Shown: positions 1 to 7,600 of the stretch, in pieces
How positions within the stretch are numbered: position 1 is the first letter of the stretch
Layout of the letters: every line of letters starts with the position of its first letter
NCBI RefSeq assembly: GCF_032883915.1
Contig: NZ_CP120717.1
Coordinates: 3,727,697-3,791,696, forward strand
Length of the DNA: 64,000 bases
Source of the DNA: Endozoicomonas sp. 8E
GTDB taxonomy: Bacteria; Pseudomonadota; Gammaproteobacteria; Pseudomonadales; Endozoicomonadaceae
Direction: 5' to 3'
The notes under the pieces: model-generated
Seen by the model: only the letters and a program-made list of their open reading frames with translations
Told to the model about the DNA's origin: nothing
Database searches by the model: none
Position numbers and translations under genes: made by a program

Positions 1-60
1 ATGGCGGATGAACTCGCCTGTCGTGGTGCTCAAGAGATTATTGAAGGTAAGAAACAATGA
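1..60 (+). CDS. rnhA: Ribonuclease HI, C-terminal end (partial)
   Basis: The window opens inside a reading frame that ends in TGA at 58-60. The visible tail contains the motif ADELACRGA, matching the last conserved helix of bacterial RNase HI (usually N-E-x-ADELA-x-xG), the enzyme that cuts RNA in RNA-DNA hybrids. The stop codon overlaps the dnaQ start as ATGA. The rnhA-dnaQ order is classic in gammaproteobacteria and supports the call. The catalytic residues lie outside the window, so identity rests on this short tail plus synteny. Confidence 0.8.
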   Translation: MADELACRGAQEIIEGKKQ

Positions 61-740
61 ACCGCCAGATCATAATGGATACGGAGACCACCGGGATAGA
101 CCCTTCTCAGGGCCACCGGATTGTCGAAATCGGTTGTGTGGAGATGATTGACCGTAAGCTGACGGGTAATACTTATCATGTCTACATCAATCCTGAGCGG
201 CATATGGATGATGAGGTCATTCAGGTTCATGGTATTACCAACGAATTTGTTCAGGACAAACCGCTCTTTGCAGCAGTGGCCAAAGATTTTCTGGATTTTA
301 TCAAAGATGCCGAGCTGATTGCTCACAATGCACCCTTCGATATTAACTTTCTCAACCATGAGCTAAAGTGGCTGGATCCTGCCCTTGGGCAGGTTGAGGA
401 TTACAGCAAAATTACCGACTCTCTGGCTATAGCCAGAAAGAAGCACCCGGGTCAGAAAAATAACCTGGATGCACTTTGTAAACGTTATTTTATCGATAAC
501 TCGGCCCGTACCTTCCACGGAGCACTGCTTGATTCTGAGATATTGGCTGAAGTCTACCTCGCCATGACGGGTGGACAGACTTCTCTGCTTTTGGGAGGAA
601 CCGGAGAAGGGGCTGATGATGTAACGGTTATCAGACGTCTAGCTTCGGACAGGCCCGTTTTGAAAATCATCAGGCCGACCGATGCTGAATTAAAGTTGCA
701 TCAGGAAAAACTGGAAAAGATAGGCCAGCAAAATTGGTAG
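57..740 (+). CDS. dnaQ: DNA polymerase III epsilon subunit (3'-5' proofreading exonuclease)
   Basis: A 227-residue DEDDh exonuclease that proofreads for the replicative polymerase as part of the core with DnaE. The metal-binding residues are readable: D8 and E10 in DTETTG, D95 in HNAPFD, and H154 and D159 in FHGALLDSE. The motif QTSLLL near residue 174 corresponds to the beta-clamp binding motif of the E. coli protein (QTSMAF), followed by a linker and a C-terminal DnaE-binding segment. The ATG overlaps the rnhA stop by 4 bp, suggesting translational coupling. Length is slightly below the 243 residues of E. coli. Confidence 0.95.
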   Translation: MNRQIIMDTETTGIDPSQGHRIVEIGCVEMIDRKLTGNTYHVYINPERHMDDEVIQVHGITNEFVQDKPLFAAVAKDFLDFIKDAELIAHNAPFDINFLNHELKWLDPALGQVEDYSKITDSLAIARKKHPGQKNNLDALCKRYFIDNSARTFHGALLDSEILAEVYLAMTGGQTSLLLGGTGEGADDVTVIRRLASDRPVLKIIRPTDAELKLHQEKLEKIGQQNW

Positions 741-806
741 TTGCTACCAGCTCAGGTTCGCAATGACCGATTGACCATTGACTCACCATCGAAAGCAGTG
801 ACATAC

Positions 807-1586
807 ATGCACCAATACCAACCTGAAAACGGCTGGACCCCGGAAGGGGGGCTGGCTGATCGTTATCTGATTCTGTGTGGTCATGACATCCTGATGAATT
901 CCGAGGGTGAGTTCCTCTGGGAGAAACGCCCCTGGATGGATGACCACGAATCAATCAGAACTGGAAATCTGGACGAATATTCGGTGTCGGTTATAAAAAC
1001 AGACCAAATTCCTGAAGAGGGGAGTGCCGTTAATGCCCGGCAATATATGGCAATGCAACCTGAATCGATGGTGGCGTTATACAGTCATGCTGCTCAAATC
1101 CTGAGATCCAGAAAAGACCACCAATTCTGTGGACGCTGTGGTAGCCCATGCATGTCAAGCGAAGGGGATTGGTCAATGGTTTGTTCAGCCTGTGAGATGA
1201 CTTACTATCCAAGGATATCTCCGTGCATCATAGTTCTTATCCATAAAGGGGATGAAGTACTGCTTGTTCAGCATCAGCGACATTTGCGTGATACAACAAT
1301 GCATACCGTTATCGCGGGCTTTGTAGAGCCGGGCGAGAGTGCTGAGGAAGCTGTTATAAGAGAGATCAGGGAAGAAGTCGGTCTGGAGGTCGGTGAAATA
1401 AAGTACCAACTCAGTCAGAGCTGGCCTTTTCCCCATGCCTTGATGCTGGGCTATCACGCTGAATATAAATCAGGTGAGATTAGCCTTGAAGAGGAAGAGC
1501 TGGTGAGTGCTGAATGGTTCCGTAGAGATGATCTGCCGGACATACCCCCTAAATTCACAATATCCAGGATGTTGATAGATATTTGA
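807..1586 (+). CDS. nudC: NAD(H) pyrophosphatase / RNA deNADding Nudix hydrolase
   Basis: Hydrolyses NADH to NMNH and AMP; in E. coli NudC also removes NAD caps from RNA. A zinc ribbon is visible as FCGRCGSPC followed by VCSACEMTYYPR (four cysteines). The Nudix box begins GFVEPGESAEEAV and continues through REIREEVGL, matching Gx5Ex7REUxEExGU. The family marker SQSWPFPHALMLGY matches the SQPWPFPxS signature that separates NudC from other Nudix enzymes. The frame is open upstream to 741, but ATG at 807 gives 259 residues, close to the 257 of E. coli; GTG at 798 is the alternative. It lies 66 bp after dnaQ and may share its transcript. Confidence 0.92.
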   Translation: MHQYQPENGWTPEGGLADRYLILCGHDILMNSEGEFLWEKRPWMDDHESIRTGNLDEYSVSVIKTDQIPEEGSAVNARQYMAMQPESMVALYSHAAQILRSRKDHQFCGRCGSPCMSSEGDWSMVCSACEMTYYPRISPCIIVLIHKGDEVLLVQHQRHLRDTTMHTVIAGFVEPGESAEEAVIREIREEVGLEVGEIKYQLSQSWPFPHALMLGYHAEYKSGEISLEEEELVSAEWFRRDDLPDIPPKFTISRMLIDI

Positions 1587-1676
1587 TATTATACAATCAT
1601 ATTATTTATAGCTTTTAAAATATCTAGCTCCGTGCAATTTCTTAACATACGAAAAATACGGAACAAAAGGTCATCA

Positions 1677-1943
1677 AACCGACTGTCTCCACCAGAAACG
1701 ATAGCCGTTCCGAGTTTGCAAACAATAATAGGTAAACCCAAAAAACTCGAAGGTTTCTGGACGTTTACCTTTATTAGCTTTTGCAACCCGTTGTGCGAAT
1801 TTTTCCAAAACGGATCAGGAGTGTCTTGTTCTCATGCAAGGACAAACCAAAGTCACTGAGGCGCTTCTTCAATTCAAACAGGAAACGATTCGCATCAGAT
1901 TTTGACCGGAAACCCAGTACACTATCATCCACAAAACGACGGA
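1677..1943 (-). pseudogene. Group II intron reverse transcriptase/maturase relic
   Basis: Read on the minus strand from 1943, the frame gives VRRFVDDSVLGFRSK, then a stretch ending LSLHENKTLLIRFGK. This matches the segment of group II intron-encoded proteins that follows the YADD active site (here FVDD) and runs to LHPEKTRLIEFG. After a frameshift near 1785 it continues with RVAKANKGKRPETFEFF and GFTYYCLQTRNG, matching the family's KPETFxFLGFTHYC signature, and stops near 1678. The N-terminal fingers and the maturase and endonuclease domains are absent. It is therefore a short, frameshifted remnant in the nudC-sohB gap. Recognition is by motif memory only. Confidence 0.75.
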
Positions 1944-2009
1944 CTTTTCACATTCTCTTTTTCAGGTATCCTTAAGCACTCATATTGAAATGAATTATTG
2001 GAGGCTCTC

Positions 2010-3041
2010 TTGGAGTATCTGGCGGAATACGGCTTATTCCTTGCCAAAGTGGTCACATTTGTTGTGGCACTGCTGATCATCATTGTTGCGGCAGCAACAA
2101 TGGGACAAAAATCCAAAAAGATCAGTAAAGGGCATCTTGAAATCAAGAAACTGAATGAACATTATCAGCACCTGAAGGATGATCTTCAGCATGCGACTCT
2201 CGACAAGGAAGGTCTGAAGCAGCTGGCAAAGGAAAAAAAGAAAGCCGACAAGGAAAAAAAGAAGGACAAACAAAAGGAAATAAAACCACGTTTGTATGTC
2301 CTTGATTTTCACGGCGATTTGAAAGCTTCGGCGGTCAAGTCCCTTCGGGAAGAGATCACTGCAGTACTGTCTGTTATCACAGATAAGGATGAAGTACTTC
2401 TAAAGCTGGAGAGTGCAGGTGGTATGGTGCATGCTTATGGTCTTGCAGCTTCCCAGCTACAACGCATCAGGGATCGTGGTGTTAAGTTCACTATTGCAGT
2501 CGATAAAGTGGCTGCCAGTGGCGGTTATATGATGGCCTGTACGGCTAATCAGGTTGTTGCTGCGCCTTTTGCCGTAATTGGTTCCATAGGTGTGATGGCT
2601 CAGCTGCCCAATATCAACAAATTGCTTAAGAAACATGATGTTGATATTGAACTGCACACTGCCGGTGAATTTAAACGCACTCTGACGGTTCTTGGTGAAA
2701 ACACTGAAAAAGGTCGTGATAAGTTCAAGCAGGATATCCAGGACACTCATGAGCTGTTCAAGGAGTTTATCAAGGAAGAACGTGAGCAGGTCAACATAGA
2801 AGAGGTCGCTACCGGTGAAATCTGGTATGGCCGTCAGGCGATTGAGAAAAACCTGATTGATCTGGTCATGACCAGTGATGAGTATATCTATAGCAGGGTA
2901 GACTCCTCAGACATTATTCAGGTCAGTTATGAAGTGAAGAAAGGAATGGCCAGTAAACTGGGCTTGGCTGCTGAAACGACTCTGGACAATGCCTTCGGAA
3001 AAATCTGGGAAAGATTGTCTCAGGGTCGATACTTTTCTTAA
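2010..3041 (+). CDS. sohB: Inner-membrane serine protease SohB
   Basis: A 343-residue member of the S49 (signal peptide peptidase A) family. One N-terminal membrane span (about residues 8-30) is followed by a lysine-rich linker (about 75-92) and the protease domain. The likely catalytic Ser170 is in KVAASGGYMMA and the Lys222 general base in GEFKRTLTVLGE, matching S178/K230 of E. coli SohB. I place the start at TTG 2010 because GGAGG (2000-2004) sits 5 nt upstream and the protein then begins MEYLAEYGLF as in relatives; TTG 1998 is in frame but would overlap that ribosome site. The promoter must lie in or beside the intron relic. Confidence 0.93.
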   Translation: MEYLAEYGLFLAKVVTFVVALLIIIVAAATMGQKSKKISKGHLEIKKLNEHYQHLKDDLQHATLDKEGLKQLAKEKKKADKEKKKDKQKEIKPRLYVLDFHGDLKASAVKSLREEITAVLSVITDKDEVLLKLESAGGMVHAYGLAASQLQRIRDRGVKFTIAVDKVAASGGYMMACTANQVVAAPFAVIGSIGVMAQLPNINKLLKKHDVDIELHTAGEFKRTLTVLGENTEKGRDKFKQDIQDTHELFKEFIKEEREQVNIEEVATGEIWYGRQAIEKNLIDLVMTSDEYIYSRVDSSDIIQVSYEVKKGMASKLGLAAETTLDNAFGKIWERLSQGRYFS

Positions 3042-3062
3042 CTGCTCCAAGTGATATCTGGA

Positions 3063-3304
3063 TAGTTCCCATGCTCTAGCGTGGGAACGAGTTGACTCCC
3101 GTCATTCCCGACTTCATTCTCGTCATTCCCGACTTCATTCTCGTCATTCCCGCGAAGGCGGGAATCCACACAGACTCACCACCAGAACCATACTGCCCGA
3201 TGCCCACTTGGCCTTGTCATCCCCGAGAAGGCAGAGATCCACCGTTGGCGCTGGATTCCCGCCTTCGCGGGAATGACGACCTCAGAGCATGGGAACGAGT
3301 TGTA
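3063..3304. repeat. Composite REP-like palindromic repeat cluster
   Basis: Two motif types are interleaved. The outer motif is a hairpin, TTCCCATGCTCTAGCGTGGGAA (3066-3087), and its half recurs as GCATGGGAACGAGTTG at 3287-3302, so the cluster is bounded by related sequences. Inside, a 21-bp unit beginning CGTCATTCCCGACTT occurs twice in tandem (3100-3120, 3121-3141) and runs into CGTCATTCCCGCGAAGGCGG (from 3142), whose ATTCCC-N8-GGGAAT core is like the Neisseria dRS3 type. A degenerate copy lies at 3215-3241 and an inverted copy at 3252-3278. An open frame running through it is composed of repeat sequence and is not taken as a gene. Confidence 0.85.
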
Positions 3305-3350
3305 GTGTTATCTGGATGGGAGAACCCCGTATTGTGCGGTTTTTTTTGTT

Positions 3351-4520
3351 TTAGTCTCTTCTCAGCTTTTCCGATACCGCTATGGGTGATTCATAGTTAA
3401 ACACCACCACGTAGGAAGAGATGATCAACGTTAATATGGCAGTTGCCTGGACGACGTGAGCTGCGATCTCTCCCATCAACATCTGTCCCGCTGCCAGTAC
3501 TGCAATCAGAATAGAAAACTCACTGGTCTGGCCCAATCTGAAACCGACTTCCCATGCCGTAGATTTGTTCTCATTGGCACTCAGTAAAATACCAAATGTG
3601 GCAGGTTTCAGAAGCAGACAAATAACGGTCATGATAACCGCAGGCAGCCACACATCTCCGAACAGATTGAGGTTAAAGCTGGCACCGATTGAGAAGAAGA
3701 ACAGAACCAGGAAAAAATCCCTCAAAGGCTTGAGATTAATGGCTATGTACTGGGAAATCGGGCTGGTAGCAATGCTGACCCCGGCAATAAAGGCACCAAT
3801 TTCATAGGAAAGATTCAAGGCATGGGCCAGTTCAGCGAAGCCAAGACACCAGCCAATGGCTAACAGGAACATGTATTCATGAAACCGGTCAAAGCGTGCC
3901 ATCAATGGCAGCAGAGCATAACGAACTGCCAGAAAAGCCGCAGCTATGATCATAGGAAGTGCGGCGAGAGCCATCAGAACATCCATTTTACTGTTGGCAA
4001 ATCCACCATCAAAGTTGTAAAGCAGCAGGAGAACCAGAATCGCCAGCAGATCCTGCAAAAGCAGCAGGCTGACAAGAATTTCTCCTGTATGTTTGTGATG
4101 CAGCACCGTGGTTGGCAATAATTTGATACCAATAATGGTACTGGAAAACATCATTGTCGCGCCGGTTATGACGGCTTCTTTTTGGCTGAAACCAAACGCC
4201 AGTCCCAGCCCATATCCGGTGAGTGCAAATATGATCGAACTGATTAATCCTACCGTAGCTGTTTTCTTGAGCAGATGACCCAGGTGAGCGGGCTGCATAT
4301 CCAGTCCAAGCAAAAACAAAAGGAATATAATTCCGACGTGGGCAATATCATTCAAAAGCCCGGTATCCGTAACCATTTCCATGCCATAGGGGCCCAGGAA
4401 GGCACCCAGTACAATGTAGGCGACCAGAAGCGGTTGACGGGTAAAAAGTGCAGCAGTAGCGAGTATTGCGGCACCACTGAAGATAAGGAAAAAAGAGAAG
4501 AGCAGGGAACCACTTTCCAT
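3351..4520 (-). CDS. CPA2-family monovalent cation:proton antiporter, membrane domain only
   Basis: A 389-residue polytopic inner-membrane protein (about 12 hydrophobic spans) of the KefB/KefC/YbaL sodium/hydrogen exchanger fold. Visible family motifs are GIIFLLFLLGLDM, FSSTIIGIKLL, LLLLQDLLAILVLL with the transport-site QD pair, YEIGAFIAGVSIATSP, and GFRLGQTSEFSILIAVLA. Unlike KefB or the protein at 11168-13129, it ends soon after the last span with no RCK/TrkA-N nucleotide-binding domain. It therefore should not be gated by NAD or glutathione in the usual way, or it relies on a separate subunit. The transported ion (K+ or Na+) cannot be told from sequence. It converges on sohB across the repeat cluster. 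Confidence 0.88.
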   Translation of the reverse strand: MESGSLLFSFFLIFSGAAILATAALFTRQPLLVAYIVLGAFLGPYGMEMVTDTGLLNDIAHVGIIFLLFLLGLDMQPAHLGHLLKKTATVGLISSIIFALTGYGLGLAFGFSQKEAVITGATMMFSSTIIGIKLLPTTVLHHKHTGEILVSLLLLQDLLAILVLLLLYNFDGGFANSKMDVLMALAALPMIIAAAFLAVRYALLPLMARFDRFHEYMFLLAIGWCLGFAELAHALNLSYEIGAFIAGVSIATSPISQYIAINLKPLRDFFLVLFFFSIGASFNLNLFGDVWLPAVIMTVICLLLKPATFGILLSANENKSTAWEVGFRLGQTSEFSILIAVLAAGQMLMGEIAAHVVQATAILTLIISSYVVVFNYESPIAVSEKLRRD

Positions 4521-4636
4521 TAGACTCGCCAGATAAATGATTGTTTATAAAAAGGCTATTCCAGCCCGCATTTTGCTCGAAGCTAAAAGCCCAAGTATAT
4601 ACCCAAGGCTGTGAGTCCGTTAAACAAGAGAAGGGC

Positions 4637-4691
4637 AGGGCCGCTGACAGCAGCCCTTAACAAGATGGATCAGGCATCTTCTATGATGCCT
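4637..4691 (-). terminator. Paired hairpins after the cysI operon
   Basis: AGGCATC / GATGCCT (4672-4678 with 4685-4691, loop 6) overlaps the stop codon of the DUF934 gene. A second hairpin with GGGC and GCT arms spans about 4637-4656. Neither has a strong T-run on the minus strand, so efficiency as an intrinsic terminator is uncertain. Confidence 0.4.
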
Positions 4692-5178
4692 TTCTTTTTC
4701 TGTAGAGAGGTTCAGGATCATCACTGCTTCCCTGATACCTTAGGGTAAAAGTATCCAATGCCTTGATAGCATCTTCTGCTTTCTGGTCTTCTCTGAGGTA
4801 ATAGCTTGAAAAGCCACACCGCTGCAACATAAAAATCTGATCGATAAGCACGTCGCCCACGGCTCTGATATCCCCTTTGTAATGATAACGGTCCCTGAGG
4901 GTGCGGCACAGGGAGTAGCCTCTACCATCAATAAACTTGGGAAAATTAATTGTGATCAGGTCGAAGCTGGACAGTATGTCAGCATAACTTTCGACTTCAT
5001 CATCACTATCAAGGAACAAGCCTGTTGGCTGCTGCTTTTGTTCAAGCAGTTTCTTATATCGACTGAGTTCCTTGGCCGGAATCAGCAGTGTCCCTGCAAA
5101 TGCCTGATCTGCAGATTCTGAATCCAGAATCCGATAATCATTCTCCAAGACTTCATTATTTTTAAGCAGCCTGGGCAT
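4681..5178 (-). CDS. DUF934 family protein, sulfite reductase partner
   Basis: A 165-residue protein of the DUF934 family, which in pseudomonads and relatives is encoded directly behind a one-component CysI. The family's conserved core is visible as FDLITINFPKFIDGRGYSL, followed by LRDRYHYKGDIRAVGDVL and LQRCGFSSYYLREDQ. It probably takes part in assimilatory sulfite reduction, perhaps as an electron-transfer or assembly partner; its biochemistry is not firmly established as far as I know. The chosen ATG at 5178 (MPRLLKNNEV) lies inside the cysI 3' end, overlapping by 17 bp, so the two are translationally coupled. An in-frame ATG at 5184 would add two residues. Confidence 0.87.
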   Translation of the reverse strand: MPRLLKNNEVLENDYRILDSESADQAFAGTLLIPAKELSRYKKLLEQKQQPTGLFLDSDDEVESYADILSSFDLITINFPKFIDGRGYSLCRTLRDRYHYKGDIRAVGDVLIDQIFMLQRCGFSSYYLREDQKAEDAIKALDTFTLRYQGSSDDPEPLYRKRKAS

Positions 5179-6817
5179 ACACACGCTCCTTGAAAGGGGT
5201 TATGCCAATGCGCTGGCAGGTATCGATAAACAGTTCATCTTCATGACGCTGCTCTATGTATACGTTGAGGATCTTCTCCAGCACGTCAGGAATTTCTTCA
5301 CGCTTGAAAGACGGTCCAATAATCTTGCCCAAGGCAGCTTCTTTTGAAGCAGAGCCACCAACCTGAACCTGATAATATTCAATGCCTTTTCTGTCGACAC
5401 CCAGAATACCTATATGACCCACATGGTGATGGGCACAGGCATTCATGCAGCCTGAAATGTTCAGGTCCAGCTCACCGACGTCATGCAGATAGTCAATATC
5501 TTCGAACTTGCGCTGAATCTCTTCTGCCAGAGGAATAGACCGAGCATTGGCCAGTGCACAGAAATCACCACCCGGGCAGCAGATCATATCGGTCAACAGG
5601 CCACGATTGGCCGTCGCCAAACCGACAGCTGACAATTTTTCCCAAAGTTCAATCAGTGCCGTTTGTTCTACGTCTGCGAATATCAGATTCTGCTCGTGGC
5701 TGACTCTGAGCTCTCCCAGACTGTATTGATCGGCAAGATCTGCAATGACATCCAGTTGTTCTGCAGATACATCACCAGGAGCATCCCCGGTAGCTTTCAA
5801 AGTCAGGGTGACGGCACAGTAACCTGATTTCTTATGGGGAAACACATTCTGTTTCAGCCAGGAATGGAAACCTGCCGGCGCTTTTAAAGCCAGATCATTA
5901 AAGTCCTGATCCACCAGTCCCTTGTATTCCGGATCAATAAAGTGCTGGCTGACACGCTGTATTTCGGCTTCAGGCAGAAGGGATGCAGAGTCTTTGATCT
6001 GCTCCCATTCTGATTCCACTTTCTCAGTGAACACTTCAGGTGTCATGGCTTTTACAAGAATCTTGATACGCGCCTTGTATTTGTTGTCACGACGGCCGTA
6101 GCGGTTGTAAACCCTAAGAATCGCATCCAGATAGGTCAATAAATGCTCAGGTTCTATGGACTCTCTGATGACACTGGCGACCATGGGAGTTCGTCCCAGC
6201 CCACCACCGGCCAGTATCTTGAATCGCACATTGCCGTTCTCATTTCGGAAGGCATGGACGCCAATGTCATGAACCATGGTAGCTGCACGATCTTCTTCAG
6301 AACCACAAACAGCGATTTTGAATTTACGGGGCAAGAAGGCAAATTCCGGATGGAATGTGGACCATTGACGGATGATTTCACACCAGGGTCTTGGATCTAC
6401 AATTTCATCTCGTGCAATACCGGCAAACTGATCAGTCGTCGTGTTACGAATACAGGCGCCACTGGTCTGCACTGCATGCATCTCCACTTCTGCAAGGTCA
6501 GCCAGGATATCAGGAACCTGCTCAAGCAGAGGCCAGTTCAACTGTACGTTCTGGCGGGTAGTGAAGTGCACATAGCCTTTATCGTATTTGCGCGAAATTT
6601 CAGAAAGTCTTCTAACCTGGCGGGTATTCAACATGCCGTATGGGATTGCGATCCGCAGCATGGGAGCAAAACGCTGAATATAGAGGCCATTCTGCAGACG
6701 CAGGGGTAAAAACTCGTCCTCTGCGATCTCACCGGCGAGGTAACGTCGAGTCTGGTCTCTGAACTGACTCACTCTTTCGTCGACGATGCGTTGATCGTAC
6801 TCATCGTATTTATACAT
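5162..6817 (-). CDS. cysI: Assimilatory sulfite reductase hemoprotein (nitrite/sulfite reductase family)
   Basis: 551 residues. The enzyme reduces sulfite to sulfide using siroheme coupled to a 4Fe-4S cluster. The cluster ligands are visible as C414-x5-C420 in CCPGGDFCALAN and C457-x3-C461 in NISGCMNACAHHH. Both ferredoxin-like half-domains are present (FTTRQNVQLNWP in the first, LRVSHEQNLIFADV in the second), as is the substrate-site stretch TSGACIRNTTTDQ. No cysJ flavoprotein is adjacent, so electrons probably come from ferredoxin or another partner, as expected for the single-gene type paired with DUF934. Its upstream gap (6818-7184) is AT-rich and probably carries its promoter; I see no clear CysB site by eye. 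Confidence 0.93.
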   Translation of the reverse strand: MYKYDEYDQRIVDERVSQFRDQTRRYLAGEIAEDEFLPLRLQNGLYIQRFAPMLRIAIPYGMLNTRQVRRLSEISRKYDKGYVHFTTRQNVQLNWPLLEQVPDILADLAEVEMHAVQTSGACIRNTTTDQFAGIARDEIVDPRPWCEIIRQWSTFHPEFAFLPRKFKIAVCGSEEDRAATMVHDIGVHAFRNENGNVRFKILAGGGLGRTPMVASVIRESIEPEHLLTYLDAILRVYNRYGRRDNKYKARIKILVKAMTPEVFTEKVESEWEQIKDSASLLPEAEIQRVSQHFIDPEYKGLVDQDFNDLALKAPAGFHSWLKQNVFPHKKSGYCAVTLTLKATGDAPGDVSAEQLDVIADLADQYSLGELRVSHEQNLIFADVEQTALIELWEKLSAVGLATANRGLLTDMICCPGGDFCALANARSIPLAEEIQRKFEDIDYLHDVGELDLNISGCMNACAHHHVGHIGILGVDRKGIEYYQVQVGGSASKEAALGKIIGPSFKREEIPDVLEKILNVYIEQRHEDELFIDTCQRIGITPFKERVYAQAA

Positions 6818-7184
6818 GGGAATAATTTTTCTAATTGGGTTGGCGAGCTATCCAGAGGCCTGACTGTATCAGGCTTCTGGAAATCTGTTTCAGGCTCGAT
6901 GCAGATTCCAGCTACGACCGAGAGTAGACAAGATAACAGTATTTTTGTACTTAGTAATAAAAATTTTTTTTATATAACTAGATGAAAACTGCATATCCGA
7001 AGAAATCTATGTACAAGAGAGACTGAATATGTCGCTTCGCTACAATGCCATGAATACATTATTTCAGACAAATGTATCAATCAAGGCTTATGGTGTGGAA
7101 AACGTTCATTGTGCAGTTGCCCGAAAAACGATAATCAGCTAGCTTGGAGGAGCGCCATCAAATAACTGATTGAGGAGATGAGAA

Positions 7185-7292
7185 ATGTCTCAGGGAAAGC
7201 CCATGAAAGACAGTACTGTTGATGCTATTGCAGCTGTTTCAATCGTAACACTGATTGTTGTTACTGCCGTATACTGGGTCAGCCATCAGTAA
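7185..7292 (+). CDS. 35-residue single-span membrane peptide
   Basis: An ATG at 7185 follows a strong ribosome site (GAGGAG, 7172-7177, 7 nt spacing). The frame runs 35 codons to TAA 7290-7292. The peptide is a charged head (MSQGKPMKDSTVD) followed by one hydrophobic segment (AIAAVSIVTLIVVTAVYWV) and the tail SHQ, typical of a small inner-membrane protein. It ends one base before the stop codon of the convergent DUF2970 gene. I do not recognise a family. The Shine-Dalgarno, start, hydrophobic span and neat end support a real gene, but no experimental or homology evidence is available here. Confidence 0.65.
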   Translation: MSQGKPMKDSTVDAIAAVSIVTLIVVTAVYWVSHQ

Positions 7293-7293
7293 G

Positions 7294-7494
7294 CTAGCCA
7301 GACTGACTGAGCACCAGTTTTACCACCAGCACCAAGATCAGAATAAAAAAAAGTGTTCCCAATATACCGGCGATAACGAAGTGCGCCGGGCGTCCATGGG
7401 AAAAATCACGCGCCCTGTTTTTCTCACTTTGCACACCAAACGCAGACGCCAGAGCGCTCTGCAACGTTGACAGGAAGCCAGTGCCCTTTGCCAT
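7294..7494 (-). CDS. DUF2970 domain small membrane protein
   Basis: A 66-residue protein whose first half has the DUF2970 signature (LQSALASAFGVQSEKNRARDF) and whose second half is a single hydrophobic span (FVIAGILGTLFFILILVLVVKLVL). Members are short gammaproteobacterial and betaproteobacterial proteins of unknown role, anchored in the inner membrane with the conserved amphipathic head in the cytoplasm. It converges tail to tail with the 35-residue peptide with a single base between the stop codons, so each transcript must read into the other gene. Confidence 0.85.
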   Translation of the reverse strand: MAKGTGFLSTLQSALASAFGVQSEKNRARDFSHGRPAHFVIAGILGTLFFILILVLVVKLVLSQSG

Positions 7495-7600
7495 GATAAT
7501 TCCCTGTTTCGTGAGCCCATCTCATCTTATTACATGCCTGCGATGAAGTCGCAAGTGATATGACAGAAGAAGAAGTGACAAAGCATGATAATCTTAGAAG

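Noticed and set aside
1589-1786. 65-codon minus-strand frame as a separate gene
   Set aside because: It reads through the intron maturase relic in the wrong frame; the relic frames give the recognisable protein pieces.
3100-3168. Tandem 21-bp repeats as a possible CRISPR
   Set aside because: Only two exact units with no spacers and no cas genes; they belong to the palindromic repeat cluster.
3092-3400. Open frame of 102 codons across the repeat cluster
   Set aside because: It is made of palindromic repeat sequence, repeats the same short words and has no ribosome site; treated as repeat DNA.
6143-6709. 188-codon plus-strand open frame
   Set aside because: Lies wholly antisense to cysI, whose protein motifs are unambiguous.
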